A stretch of DNA of 64,000 bases from Pseudomonas sp. Q1-7 (GTDB lineage Bacteria; Pseudomonadota; Gammaproteobacteria; Pseudomonadales; Pseudomonadaceae): assembly GCF_028010285.1 (NCBI RefSeq), contig NZ_CP116304.1, forward strand, positions 62,001-126,000, given 5' to 3'. Under the pieces are notes generated by a model. It saw only the letters and a list, made by a program, of their open reading frames with translations. It was not told the origin of the DNA and did no database searches. Below are positions 27,937-38,400 of the stretch, piece by piece (position 1 is the stretch's first letter; the number at the start of each line of letters is the position of its first letter). Position numbers and translations under genes: made by a program.

Positions 27937-29163
27937 ATGCTCAACGGCCTTTGGCTGGGTTTCTTCCTGGTGGCGGCGGTGGCCGCGCTGGGGCGCTGGA
28001 TCGGCGGCGACCCGGGCGTCTGGGCGGCGATGGTGGACAGCCTGTTCGCCATGGCCAAGCTCTCGGTCGAGGTGATGATCCTGCTGTTCGGCACCCTGAC
28101 ACTGTGGATGGGTTTCCTGCGCATCGCCGAGAAGGCCGGCCTGGTGGACGGGCTGGGACGCATCCTGGCGCCGCTGTTCCACCGCCTCATGCCGGAGGTG
28201 CCCAAGGGCCACCCGGCCCTCGGCCTGATCACCCTCAACTTCGCCGCCAATGGCCTCGGGCTGGACAACGCCGCCACCCCCATCGGCCTCAAGGCGATGC
28301 GCGCCCTGCAGGACCTCAACCCCAGCAGCACGACCGCGAGCAACGCGCAGATTCTCTTCCTGGTGCTCAACGCCTCCTCCCTGACCCTGCTGCCGGTGTC
28401 GATCTTCATGTACCGAGCCCAGCAGGGCGCCGACGACCCGACCCTGGTGTTCCTGCCCATCCTCCTGGCCACCAGCGCCTCGACCCTGGTGGGCCTGCTG
28501 TCGGTGGCCCTGGTGCAGCGCCTGCGCCTGTGGGACCCGGTGGTGCTGGCCTACCTGGTGCCCGGTGCCCTGCTCCTGGGCGGTTTCATGGCGCTGCTGG
28601 CCGGCTTGTCCGCCACCGCCCTGGCGGCGCTGTCCTCCCTGCTCGGCAACCTCACCCTGTTCAGCATCATCCTGATGTTCCTGCTGGTGGGGGCGCTGAG
28701 GCGGGTGCCGGTCTACGAAAGTTTCGTGGAGGGAGCCAAGGAAGGATTCGACGTGGCCAGGAACCTGCTGCCGTACCTCGTCGCCATGCTCTGCGCCATC
28801 GGCGTGATGCGCGCCTCCGGCGCCCTGGACTTCGGCCTGGACGGCATTCGCGCGCTGGTGGAATGGCTGGGCTGGGACACCCGCTTCGTCGACGCGCTGC
28901 CCACCGCCCTGGTCAAGCCGTTCTCCGGCAGCGCGGCCCGCGCCATGCTCATCGAAACCATGCAGAGCCACGGCGTCGACAGCTTCCCGGCACTGATCGC
29001 GGCCACGGTGCAGGGCAGCACCGAGACCACCTTCTACGTGCTCGCGGTGTACTTCGGTTCGGTGGGCATCCAGCGGGTGCGGCACGCCGTGGGCTGTGCC
29101 CTGGCGGCGGAGCTGGCCGGCGTGCTGGCGGCGATCGGCGTCTGCTACTGGTTTTTCGGCTGA
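27937..29163 (+). CDS. nucleoside-recognition (gate) domain membrane protein, SpmA-SpmB fused
   Basis: ATG 27937 gives 408 residues with about ten helices. Two gate-domain halves are visible: SVEVMILLFGTLTLWMGFLRIAEKAGL and FDVARNLLPYLVAMLCAIGVMRASGAL. Phrases such as NFAANGLGLDNAATPIGLKAM and ATVQGSTETTFYVLAVYFGSVG match the spore maturation proteins SpmA and SpmB joined in one chain, as is usual in Gram-negatives. The transported substrate is unknown. The longer frame from 27808 lacks any signal of coding. Confidence 0.85.
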   Translation: MLNGLWLGFFLVAAVAALGRWIGGDPGVWAAMVDSLFAMAKLSVEVMILLFGTLTLWMGFLRIAEKAGLVDGLGRILAPLFHRLMPEVPKGHPALGLITLNFAANGLGLDNAATPIGLKAMRALQDLNPSSTTASNAQILFLVLNASSLTLLPVSIFMYRAQQGADDPTLVFLPILLATSASTLVGLLSVALVQRLRLWDPVVLAYLVPGALLLGGFMALLAGLSATALAALSSLLGNLTLFSIILMFLLVGALRRVPVYESFVEGAKEGFDVARNLLPYLVAMLCAIGVMRASGALDFGLDGIRALVEWLGWDTRFVDALPTALVKPFSGSAARAMLIETMQSHGVDSFPALIAATVQGSTETTFYVLAVYFGSVGIQRVRHAVGCALAAELAGVLAAIGVCYWFFG

Positions 29164-29173
29164 TCTCCAGCCT

Positions 29174-30217
29174 TCACCGGGGCTTGGGCGGCAGCTCCGA
29201 CGGCGTCACCCGGAAGCGCAGGGTGCCGATCATCTGTCCCGCCTCGGTCAGCACCTGCACCTGCCAGCGGCCCGCCGGATTGCCCGGGAAGTTCCGCTTG
29301 TGCGTCCAGGCGCGGTAGCCGGCTTCACGGCCGCCGCGGATGTCCAGGGCGATGCGGTCCACCTCGCGGCCGTTGAAGCGCCACACGTGGTAGATGCGTT
29401 CGTTCAGCCCGCGCGGGGCGTTGATCGCCGTATAGGCGTAGAGGCCCTTGCTGTGCAATTCGGCGGCGCTCACCTGCGCCACGCCCTCGCCGGGCGTGCG
29501 CCGGTGGTTGTCCAGGTTGGGCGTCACCGCCACTTCGGTGAGCCAGAGGGTCGCCGGCGGCACCCAGATCCGCGCCACCCAGCCGAGCCCGCCCAGGGCC
29601 AGGATCAGACCGGCCAGGCCCAGGACACGCCACCAGCGCTGCCCGCGGAATACCCCGAGCAGGCTGACGAAGGACAGCGCCACCGCGATGCCCAGCGCCC
29701 AGCGGTAGCTCTGCGCCGTGGTCTGCTGGAGGATCAGCGGCAGCGCCGCCAGCAGCACGGCGAACAGCGTCAGGGTGTGGTAGGCGAGGAACAGCCAGCG
29801 GCGCGGCGCCAGGTGGCGGTTATAGACCGGATCGGTGATCGAGCAGAGCGCCGCCGCCCCCAACAGGCCGGTGAACAGGGCCTGGCCGCTGTTCCAACTG
29901 GTGGTGATGGCGAAGAACGGCAGCACGAAGAACAGGCTTTCCTGGTGGATCAACTGGGTCAGGAAGCGCATCAGCGGCGGCGGCAGCTCGATGCCGAAGA
30001 GCCGCTCGACACTCCGCCGGAACAGGTTCTCCAGCATCAGCCAGACCCAGCTCACCAGCAGCAGGAGGGCGATCACCTTGGCCACCCGCGCGCCCCGCTC
30101 CACCAGGAAGAAGCTGGCCATGCCGGAACCGAAGCCGTAGAGCGCGACCAGCCGGGGATGGCGCTGCAGCAGCTCGATCAGCTTGAGCAGGTGGGGCTTG
30201 AAGGTGGACAGCAGCAT
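29174..30217 (-). CDS. DUF5924/DUF2914-type membrane protein
   Basis: ATG 30217 gives 347 residues: about six helices over the first 230 residues, then a soluble C-terminal domain (LTEVAVTPNLDNHRRTPGEG...IYHVWRFNGREVDRIALDIRGG). The latter resembles DUF2914, predicted to be a small beta domain. The role is unknown. It converges on the gate-domain gene and is divergent from the symporter gene. Confidence 0.75.
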   Translation of the reverse strand: MLLSTFKPHLLKLIELLQRHPRLVALYGFGSGMASFFLVERGARVAKVIALLLLVSWVWLMLENLFRRSVERLFGIELPPPLMRFLTQLIHQESLFFVLPFFAITTSWNSGQALFTGLLGAAALCSITDPVYNRHLAPRRWLFLAYHTLTLFAVLLAALPLILQQTTAQSYRWALGIAVALSFVSLLGVFRGQRWWRVLGLAGLILALGGLGWVARIWVPPATLWLTEVAVTPNLDNHRRTPGEGVAQVSAAELHSKGLYAYTAINAPRGLNERIYHVWRFNGREVDRIALDIRGGREAGYRAWTHKRNFPGNPAGRWQVQVLTEAGQMIGTLRFRVTPSELPPKPR

Positions 30218-30448
30218 CGGCGGCGACAGGGCTGGAAGCGACGGCGCGCAGGATACTGCCGGCCGTTCGCGCTGAGAAGGCACGATGCGGCCGGTCTGAC
30301 GGCCTGCGGCTCAGACCGGCGGCGGCCTGTCGCAATTGGCCACTCGCCCTGGCGATGTCGGTCACTGTCGCTCGCCGGGCAGGCGGCTAAGCTGCCTTGG
30401 CCCGGTGTGCGCCGAGGGCATAAGAAGAACGACAAGAGACTCCCTGCG

Positions 30449-31363
30449 ATGAACTACGACAGCAGTCAGCAACTGATACTCGGGCTGGTGCTCGCCGCGA
30501 TGATGTTCGGCGTGGCCCTGGAGCTGCGCCTGGCTCATTTCCTCCTGGTGGCGAAGCGGCCGCTGCCGGCCCTGGTCGGGCTGCTCTGCCAGTGCCTGCT
30601 GCTGCCCTGGCTGACCCTGGCGGCGACCCTCTACCTCGACCTGCGCCCCGGCCTCGAACTGGGCATGCTGCTGGTGGCCGCCTGCCCCGGCGGCAATCTG
30701 TCCAACATCATTACCCACCTGGCGCGGGGCAACACCGCGTTGTCGGTGAGCGTCACCAGCCTGTCGAGCCTGCTGGCCATCCTCAGCCTGCCGCTGAACT
30801 TCGCCGCCACCGCCAGCCTCAATCCGCATACTGCCGCGTTTCTCCATGACCAGTTGAGCCGCCTGGACGTGGATGCCAGCGGCATTGTCGGCGGCCTGCT
30901 CCTGCTGCTGGCGCTGCCGCTATTGGCGGGGATGCTGGTGGGCAACCTGGCGCCGGCCTTCTGCGCGCGCATCCTGCCCTGGTTCAAGCGCTTCGCGCTG
31001 ATCGCCTTCGGCCTGTTCCTGATCGTCGCGGCTGCGGGCAACTGGCAGTTGCTGGTGGCCAATGCCGGCTTGGTCCTGTTGGTGGTGGTCGGCCACAACG
31101 CCGGCGCCCTGCTGCTGGGCTGGGGCAGTTCGCGGCTCGCGCGCCTGGCGGACGCCGACCGCCGCGCGCTGACCATCGAAGTCGGCATGCAGAACTCCGG
31201 ACTGGCCCTGGGGCTGATCCTCACCCAGTTCGGCGGCCAGTTGGACATGGCCCTGATAGCCGGCCTGTGGGGCCTCTGGCACATCGTTTCCGGGCTGGCG
31301 CTGGTGATGCTGTGGCGGCGCAGCCCGCCCCGCGAGCAGGAGGAACTGTCGTGCGCGTCCTGA
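30449..31363 (+). CDS. bile acid:sodium symporter-family transporter
   Basis: ATG 30449 gives 304 residues with nine or ten helices. It carries ACPGGNLSNIITHLARGNTALSVS and, near the end, TIEVGMQNSGLALGL, the two crossover motifs of the BASS/SBF family. Substrate in bacteria varies (keto acids, steroids and others) and is not known here. The following epimerase gene starts 13 bases inside its end. Confidence 0.88.
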   Translation: MNYDSSQQLILGLVLAAMMFGVALELRLAHFLLVAKRPLPALVGLLCQCLLLPWLTLAATLYLDLRPGLELGMLLVAACPGGNLSNIITHLARGNTALSVSVTSLSSLLAILSLPLNFAATASLNPHTAAFLHDQLSRLDVDASGIVGGLLLLLALPLLAGMLVGNLAPAFCARILPWFKRFALIAFGLFLIVAAAGNWQLLVANAGLVLLVVVGHNAGALLLGWGSSRLARLADADRRALTIEVGMQNSGLALGLILTQFGGQLDMALIAGLWGLWHIVSGLALVMLWRRSPPREQEELSCAS

Positions 31364-32319
31364 TCACCGGCGCCGCCGGTTTCATCGGCCAGCAGTTGCT
31401 GGCTGAGCTGTCCCATCGCCATCCGGATTGGAGCCTGGTGGCGACGGACATCCGCCCGCTGTCCCGCGAGGGCCTCGGGCCCAACGTCGAGCCCGCGCTG
31501 CTGGATATCAGCCAGCCCCAGGCGGTAAGCGCCTGCGTGCGGCACTGCAAGCCCGAAGCCATCGTGCACCTGGCCTCGGTGGTGACCCCGCCGCGCGGCA
31601 TGAGTGAAGAACGCCTGCGCGCCATCGACGTCGGCGGTACTCGCGCGGTGCTCGACGCGGCCCTGGCCGAAGGCGTCGGGCAACTGATCGTGACCAGCTC
31701 CGGCGCCGCCTACGGCTACTACCCGGAAAACGCCGAGTGGATCGACGAGCAGCAGCCGCTGCGTGGCCACGACCGGTTCGCCTATGCCCGCCACAAGCGC
31801 GAGGTGGAGCTGCTGCTGGCCGAGGCGCGCGCGCACCATCCGCAGCTGCGCCAACTGGTGCTGCGCCCCGGCACCATTCTGGGCGAGCGGGTGAACAACC
31901 AGATCACCGAGTTGTTCGAGAAACGCGCGGTACTGGGCATCAAGGGGCATGACAGCCGCTTCGTGTTCATCTGGGACCAGGACGTGGTGGCGATCATCCG
32001 CGTGGGCCTGGAGCGCGGCGCGCAGGGCATCTACAACCTGGCCGGCGACGGCGCGCTGAGCATGGCCGAGATCGCCGGCATCCTCGGCAAGCCCTACCGG
32101 CCGCTGCCCGCCGGCCTGCTGCGTACCGCCCTGGCCCTGCTCAAGCCCCTGGGCCTGACCCAGTACGGCCCGGAGCAACTGGACTTCCTGCGCTACCGCC
32201 CGGTGCTGGACAACCGCAGGCTCAAGGAAGAGTTCGGCTACCGGCCAAGGTATTCCAGCCGCGAGGCCTTCCTGGCGTTTCTCGAGGCGCGGGGCATCGC
32301 CGCGCACATTTCCCAGTAG
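31351..32319 (+). CDS. NAD-dependent epimerase/dehydratase
   Basis: GTG 31351, with GCAGGAGGAA before it, gives 322 residues starting VRVLITGAAGFIGQQLL, a Rossmann NAD-binding fold of extended SDR type. The active-site region is TSSGAAYGYYPENAEWID and the YxxxK pair is YARHK. It overlaps the symporter end by 13 bases. Its stop codon lies inside a dispersed palindromic repeat. The substrate is unknown; sugar-nucleotide epimerase is only one option. Confidence 0.85.
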   Translation: MRVLITGAAGFIGQQLLAELSHRHPDWSLVATDIRPLSREGLGPNVEPALLDISQPQAVSACVRHCKPEAIVHLASVVTPPRGMSEERLRAIDVGGTRAVLDAALAEGVGQLIVTSSGAAYGYYPENAEWIDEQQPLRGHDRFAYARHKREVELLLAEARAHHPQLRQLVLRPGTILGERVNNQITELFEKRAVLGIKGHDSRFVFIWDQDVVAIIRVGLERGAQGIYNLAGDGALSMAEIAGILGKPYRPLPAGLLRTALALLKPLGLTQYGPEQLDFLRYRPVLDNRRLKEEFGYRPRYSSREAFLAFLEARGIAAHISQ

Positions 32320-32403
32320 GAGCGAATTCATTCGCGAAAGGCCGCGTAGCGGCCGCCAGGTGGGCGTGGCCACAAACCGTCATCGTGAATGAACTCGCAC
32401 CCA
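32316..32403. repeat. dispersed palindromic repeat, copy 2
   Basis: The left arm GGAGCGAATTCATTCGCGA starts right after the epimerase stop TAG (32317-32319), whose bases form part of the outer arm. The right arm near 32383-32403 is diverged (TCGTGAATGAACTCGCACCC). It lies between the convergent epimerase and AraC-type genes. Confidence 0.8.
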
Positions 32404-32418
32404 CAAACAGGATAGCTT

Positions 32419-33438
32419 TCAGCCCCGGTGCTTCTGCCGGTACTCCCCCGGCGTCAGCCCGGTCCACTGGCGGAAGGCGCGGAAGAACACGCTGGGTTCG
32501 GAGTAGCCGAGCAGCACGGCGATGTCGGCGATGGGCAGACGGCCTTCCTGCAGGTGGCGCTCGGCCAAGTGGCGGCGGGTGTCGTTGAGCAGCTGCTGGT
32601 AGCTGCTGCCTTCGTCGGCCAGGCGCCGCTGCAGGGTCCGTTCGCTCATGCCCAGCGATGAGGCCAGGGCCCCCCGGTCGGGTTCGCCGCGGGCCAATTG
32701 GGCGCCCAGCAGGGCCACCACCCGCGCCCGCAGTCCCTCGCTGGGCAAGCGTGCGAGCAGGGCCTCGGCATGCTGGCGCAGCACCGCCTGCAGGGGCGGG
32801 TTGGCCTGCTTCAGCGGTGCCGAGCGCAACCCCAGGGGCAACACCAGGGCGTAATCCTCCGCCTCGAACTCCAGCGGGCAGGCGAAGTGCTGCTGGTAAA
32901 GGGCAACGTCCGTGGGCGCGGCATGCACGAAGCAGGCTTTCAGCAGGCGTAACTCGGCCAGCAGCGGGCGCATCAGTTCCAGCCAGAAGGCCATCAGCGC
33001 CAGCACCCGGGCGCGGGTGGCCGGCAGGCCGGGGTGCAGCGGCCGGTACAGCGTCCAGAGTTCGTCGCCGCGCACTTCCAGCGCCAGGCTGCCGCCCTCC
33101 CCCACCAGGCGCTGGTAGCGCAGCTCCGCCTCCAGGGCGTCGCCCAGGGTCGGGCTGCTCTGCAGCAGGTAACCGAGCACGCTGAACTGGCCCGGCGCCA
33201 GGGCGAGGCCGATGGCCAGGCCCGGTTCGGGATGGGGCAGGCGCGTGTGGATGGTGTCCCAGAGCGCTTCCTGGGCCGTGAAGGGGATGCGTGCGTCCGG
33301 GTCGGCGAGGCGGCGCTCGTCGAGCTGGCTGGCGCGCAGCAGCGCCTCCCGGCTCAGGCCGAGCTGGGTCGCGGCATGCAGGATCGCCTGGGTCAGGCTG
33401 GCGCTGACCGACGGGCCGGAAGGGGCATGTGGTGTCAT
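32419..33438 (-). CDS. AraC-family regulator
   Basis: A 339-residue protein with an N-terminal Arabinose_bd-type sensor domain (about residues 20-205) and a C-terminal AraC DNA-binding domain (GMSERTLQRRLADEGSSYQQLLNDTRRHLA, then IADIAVLLGYSEPSVFFRAFRQWTG). The organisation is like the OruR/GbdR-type one-component regulators. The inducer and target are unknown; the nearest same-strand gene is the Na/Pi-type transporter upstream of it. Confidence 0.9.
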   Translation of the reverse strand: MTPHAPSGPSVSASLTQAILHAATQLGLSREALLRASQLDERRLADPDARIPFTAQEALWDTIHTRLPHPEPGLAIGLALAPGQFSVLGYLLQSSPTLGDALEAELRYQRLVGEGGSLALEVRGDELWTLYRPLHPGLPATRARVLALMAFWLELMRPLLAELRLLKACFVHAAPTDVALYQQHFACPLEFEAEDYALVLPLGLRSAPLKQANPPLQAVLRQHAEALLARLPSEGLRARVVALLGAQLARGEPDRGALASSLGMSERTLQRRLADEGSSYQQLLNDTRRHLAERHLQEGRLPIADIAVLLGYSEPSVFFRAFRQWTGLTPGEYRQKHRG

Positions 33439-33483
33439 GCCCGGATTCTGCCGAAGCCGCCCGTGCGCTGGGAAGAGCGCGAT

Positions 33484-35172
33484 TCAGCGATGGGAGCCAA
33501 TCTCCGGTTCGAGGTAGCGCGGCGCCTCGGTCGGCGCCTGCTCGTCCGTCACCGCCTCGGGCGCATCGGGATTGTCCAGCACCGCATAGGCGATGGCGCA
33601 GAACAGCGAGTTGAGGCGCTTCATGTCGCTGATCAGGCCCAGGTGCAGGGCGCTGGTCTCGATGCTCTGCACCACCTGCTGGTGCAGGCGCGCGACGTGG
33701 GCGTGGGCATAGCGCCGTTCGAGGATGCGGAAACGCTGCTTGGCCCGACGCAGGCGCTTGGCGTTCTCCTGGTCGCCATTAAGGAAGACCGACAGGGACA
33801 GGCGCAGGTTGTCCACCAACGCGTCGTGCAGGCTGACGATTTCCGCCAGGCCGTCATCGGAGAAGGCGTGGCCCTGGGCGTTCTTCTTGCTCTGCACGTC
33901 GTCGAGCATGCGCTCGATGATGTCCCCGGCCTGCTCCAGGTTGATGGTCAGTTCGATGATCTCCGCCCAGCGCCGGCTGTCGCGCTCGCCCAGGTCCTCG
34001 CGGGACATGCGCGCCAGGTACAGCTTGATGGCGGTGTAGAGGGCGTCGATATCGTCATCCAGCCTGTGGATATCCTTGCCCAGCAGCGGGTCGCCGCCGC
34101 GCAGCAGATGCAGCAGGTTGTTCAGCATCTGCTCGACGATATCGCCCATGCGCAGGGTTTCGCGCACCGCGTTGGCGAGGGCCAGGCTGGGGGTGTCCAG
34201 GGCGGCGGGGTCGAGGTGGCGCGGCTTGACCACGTCGTCCGGCTGCGGCCGGTCGGGCAGCAGCCAGTCGCAGAAGCGCGCCATGGGCACGGTCAGCGGC
34301 AGGCAGAGGGCGCAACGCGCGCTGTTGTAGAGCAGGTGGAAGGCGATCACCAGCTCGGCGTTGGAAATCGGCCAGCTGTCGATCCAGTTGGCCAGCGGCC
34401 CCACCAGCGGCAGCACCAGCGCGCAGCCGGCCAGCTTGAAGGCCAGGCTGCCCAGGGCCACGCGGCGCCCGGCGGGGTTCTGCAGGCTGCTGCTGAGCAG
34501 GGCCAGCACGCCGCTGCCGAGGTTGGCACCAATCACCAGGCAGAGCGCCACTTTCAGCGAGATCACCTTGGAAGCGGCCAGGGTGGCGGTGAGCAGCACG
34601 GCGGCCAGGCTGGAGTAGGAAATCATCGCGAACAGCGCGCCGGTGAGGGCGTCCAGCAAGACATCGCCGGTCAGGGAGGAAAACAGCACCTTCACCCCCT
34701 TCGCGGTGGTGATGGGCTCGGCGGCGGCGATGATCAACTGCAAGGCCAGGATGATCAGCCCAAGGCCGATGGCGACCCGGCCGAGCTGGCCCAGGCGGGT
34801 CTGCTTGCGCGACAGGAAGAAAATCACCCCGAAGAAGATCAGCAGCGGCGACAGCCACGACAGGTCGAGGGTCAGCACCCGCGCCATCAGCGCTGTGCCG
34901 ACGTCCGCGCCGAGCATGATGGCCAGGGCCGGGGCCAGCAGGATCAGGCCCTGGGCGACGAAGGAGCTGACCAGCAGGGCAGTGGCGTTGCTGCTTTGCA
35001 CCAGGGCGGTGACGCCGATGCCGGCGGCGAAGGCCAGGGACGGGCGGCGCACGCTGCGGCTGAGCAGGCGGCGCAGGTTGGCGCCGTACACGCGGAGAAC
35101 GCCCGTTCGCACGATGTGCGTGCCCCAGATGAGCAAGGCGACGGCCGAGAGGAGGTTGAGCAAGGTCAGCAT
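33484..35172 (-). CDS. Na/Pi cotransporter-family protein with PhoU-like tail
   Basis: ATG 35172, with AGGAGG 7 bases upstream, gives 562 residues; an extra TTG upstream is less likely. The N-terminal half has about nine helices and the repeated QSSNATALLVSSF and MISYSSLAAVLLTATL motifs of the NPT2-like family. The C-terminal 220 residues form a PhoU-like helical domain (LRMGDIVEQMLNNL, INLEQAGDIIERML). Family members move phosphate with sodium, some outward; direction and substrate here are inferred. Confidence 0.88.
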   Translation of the reverse strand: MLTLLNLLSAVALLIWGTHIVRTGVLRVYGANLRRLLSRSVRRPSLAFAAGIGVTALVQSSNATALLVSSFVAQGLILLAPALAIMLGADVGTALMARVLTLDLSWLSPLLIFFGVIFFLSRKQTRLGQLGRVAIGLGLIILALQLIIAAAEPITTAKGVKVLFSSLTGDVLLDALTGALFAMISYSSLAAVLLTATLAASKVISLKVALCLVIGANLGSGVLALLSSSLQNPAGRRVALGSLAFKLAGCALVLPLVGPLANWIDSWPISNAELVIAFHLLYNSARCALCLPLTVPMARFCDWLLPDRPQPDDVVKPRHLDPAALDTPSLALANAVRETLRMGDIVEQMLNNLLHLLRGGDPLLGKDIHRLDDDIDALYTAIKLYLARMSREDLGERDSRRWAEIIELTINLEQAGDIIERMLDDVQSKKNAQGHAFSDDGLAEIVSLHDALVDNLRLSLSVFLNGDQENAKRLRRAKQRFRILERRYAHAHVARLHQQVVQSIETSALHLGLISDMKRLNSLFCAIAYAVLDNPDAPEAVTDEQAPTEAPRYLEPEIGSHR

Positions 35173-35474
35173 GGCGGCCCTCCTGGCGATTTCCAAGGCC
35201 GCTGCGTCCAGGCGCGGGCCGGCAGCGGCGCAGTCAGGCGAGTGGTGGTCATCGTTCGACCGTCGCGGTCCTGGCTGATGACCGCTGTTCGCCTGGCATT
35301 CAGTTCATGTGACAAGTAAAGCCTGTCTGCATGGATTCTGCTCGTTACCGATCAAGGGTTTGGCGTGCAAAGCTGAGGTGGATTCCTTAAGTGCACCGCA
35401 ACTCGCGCATTAGGGGCGACCGGCGGCCAGCGCGGCTGCTAACCTGTGCCGACCTCAAGGACACGACGCCCGCC
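35173..35474. other. 302-bp divergent gap between the Na/Pi gene and recC
   Basis: The region includes moderately AT-rich stretches (35300-35380) that could hold the recC promoter. The minus strand has ACTTGTCACATGA near 35300, which recalls half of a Pho box, but the second half is missing. No open frame with a ribosome-binding site was seen. I see nothing else in it. Confidence 0.4.
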
Positions 35475-38400
35475 ATGCTCAACCTCTACCACGCCAACGA
35501 CCTGGAAAGCCTCGGCGAGCTGGCCTGCACCCTGCTCGCGCAACCCCAGCAGGACCCGCTGGCGCCCGCCCGTGTGGTGGTGCCGAGCCAGGGCATGGGG
35601 CGCTGGCTGACCCTGCAACTGGCGCGCAAGCAGGGCATCGCCATGCACCTGGATATCCAGCTGCCGGCGCGTTTCGTCTGGGACGTCACCCGCCTCGGGC
35701 TGGGCGAGCTGCCGCCGCAATCCGCGTTCAACCCGGTCACCCTCGGCTGGCGCCTCTACGACTGGCTCTGCGAGGCCGACAACCTCGCCCGCGCGCCGCG
35801 CCTGGCGCAGTACCTGGACGGTGGCGACGAGCGCCGCCGACTGACCCTGGCCACCCGCATCGCCGACGTCTTCGACCAGTACCTGCTCTACCGTGACGAC
35901 TGGCTGGATGCCTGGGAACGTGGCGAACGGCTCGACCTGGGTGCCGACGAGGAATGGCAGGCCCTGCTCTGGCGCGAACTCACCGCCGACGGCCACCCCC
36001 ACCGCGCCCGGCTCTTGGGCGACCTGCTGGCCCGCCTGCATGACGGCACGCCCGTCGAGGGCTTGCCCGAGCGCCTGGTGGTGTTCGGCATCAGCAGCCT
36101 GCCGCCCCATCACATGCGCGTACTGGAAGGCCTGGCGCGGCATTGCGAAGTGATCCTTTTCGCCCTCAACCCCTGCCGGGAAGCCTGGGGCGATATCCGC
36201 GACATCCGCGAGCTGGCGAAGCTGCCGGAGCCCGGCATCGACGACTGGTACCTGGATGTCGGCCACCCGCTGCTGGCCAGCCTCGGCAAGCAGGGCCGCG
36301 ACTTTTTCGACGCCCTCTTCACCCTCGGCGGCCAGGAGATCGGCGTCTACGCCGAGGACGAAGACCTGCACGACAGCAGCCTGCTGCGCGCCGTGCAGAA
36401 CGACATCCTGCGCCTGCGCACACGGCGCCCCGAGGAACGCATGGTCCTGGGCGAGGATGACCGCTCCCTGGAAGTTCACCTCTGCCATTCGCCCCTGCGC
36501 GAGGTGGAAGTGCTGCACGACCAGTTGCTGGCGCGCTTCAAGGCTGACCCCAGCCTCACCCCGGACCAGGTGGTGGTGCTGACCCCCGACATCGAACGCT
36601 ACGCCCCCTACATCGAAGCCGTGTTCGCCCCCCGCGAAGGCGTGCCGCGCATACCCTTCAGCCTCGCCGACCGCAGCCTGCGCGCCGAACTGCCGCTGGT
36701 GGAAGCCTTCCTCGCCCTGCTGGAACTGCCCCAGAGCCGCTTCGCCGCCGAGGAACTGCTGGCCTGGCTGGAACAGCCAGCCCTGGCCACCCGCGCCGGT
36801 ATCGAGAACGAAGACCTGCCGCTGCTGCGCGACTGGCTGCGGGACGCCGGCGTGCGCTGGGGCCGCGATGGCGCCCACCGCGCGCGGCTGGGGCTGCCGG
36901 AGGAAGGCGCCTTCAGCTGGCGCCAGGGCCTCGACCGCCTGCTGCTGGGCTTTGCCGCCCCGCCGCAACTGGCCGGCGACGCCCCGCCCCTGCTGGGCGA
37001 CAACTGGCCCCTGGACGCCCTGGAGGGCGCCCGCGCGCAACTGCTTGGCCGCCTCGCCGGTTTCGTCCAGCGCCTCGGCGCACTCGCCGACGACATGGCC
37101 CGCCCGCGCCCGCTGGCGGACTGGGCGGAGACTCTGCAAGGCCTGATCGACCAACTGTTCGACGAACGCGAAGCCGGCGACACCTTGCTGCTGCTGTCCC
37201 AGGCCTGCGGCGCCCTGCGCGAGCAGGCCGAGGCCGCCGGCATCCAGCGCCCGCTGGAGCTGGCGCTGGTGCGTCAGCACCTGGTCGCCGCGCTGGACCA
37301 GGGCAGCGGCGCCTCGGGCTTCCTCACCGGCGCCGTGACCTTCTGCACCATGGTGCCCATGCGCAGCCTGCCGTTCCGCCAGGTCTGCCTGCTCGGCCTG
37401 GACGACGGCGCCTTCCCGCGCCGCACCCCGGCCGCCGGCTTTGACCTGATCACCCGCAAGCCCCGCCGTGGCGACCGCGCCCGGCGCCTGGACGACCGCT
37501 ACCTGCTGCTGGAAACCCTGCAATCGGCGCGCGACGGGCTCTACCTCAGCTTCGTCGGCCGCGACCCCCGGGATAACGCCCACCTGCCGCCCTCGGTGCT
37601 GGTCAGCGAGCTGCTGGAAACCATCGACCTCACCGCCAGCGCCGGTGAGCGCAAGGCCAGCGAGCGCGTGCTGGTGGCTCATCCACTGCAGCCCTTCGCC
37701 TCGGCCAACTTCGCCACAGGCCAGCAGGCCGGTTTCGCCGCGCCCTGGTTCCGTGCCGCCCAGCGTCTGGCCGAACCGCCGCAAGCGGCCGCCGCGCCCT
37801 TCGCCCTGCCCTTGCCCGAGCCGGATGCCGACTGGCTGACCCTGGAGCCCTCGCAACTGATCCAGTGCTTCCGCCACCCGGCGCGCTTCCTCCTCGAACA
37901 GCGCCTAGGCCTGCGCCTGGCGGAAGCCGAAGAAGCCCTCGCCAGCGACGAGCCCTTCAGCCTCGAAGGCCCGGCCTGGCGCGGCTTGCGCCAGCTGGCC
38001 CTGGATGCGGTGGAGCGCGGCTGGACGGAAGAAGACGAGCGTCGCATCGCCCGCGCCGCCGGCTGGCTGCCGGTGGGTGAAGTGGGGCATGCCCTCTGGG
38101 GCCAGCTGCGCGGCCCGGTGCGCGCCTTTGCTCCGCGCCTGTTCGAGGCCCGCCCCGACGCGGTGCCGCAACCGCTGCTGGTGGATGTCGAACTGGCCGG
38201 CGTACGCATCCACGGCTGGCTCGACGGCGTCACCCCGGAAGGCCTGTTCGGCTGGCGCCTGAACCGCCTCGGCGAATGGGAGCTGGCGCCCTTCTGGCTG
38301 CGCCACCTGCTGCTCAACCTGGCGGCGACGCCGGGCATCGCCCGCGACAGCCGCCTGCTGTCACCGGCTGGCGACTGGCAGGCCGGCCCGCTGGCCAACG

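Noticed and set aside
35290-35320. A Pho box near the Na/Pi-type gene
   Set aside because: Only one half-site resembles the consensus; the second is absent at the correct spacing.
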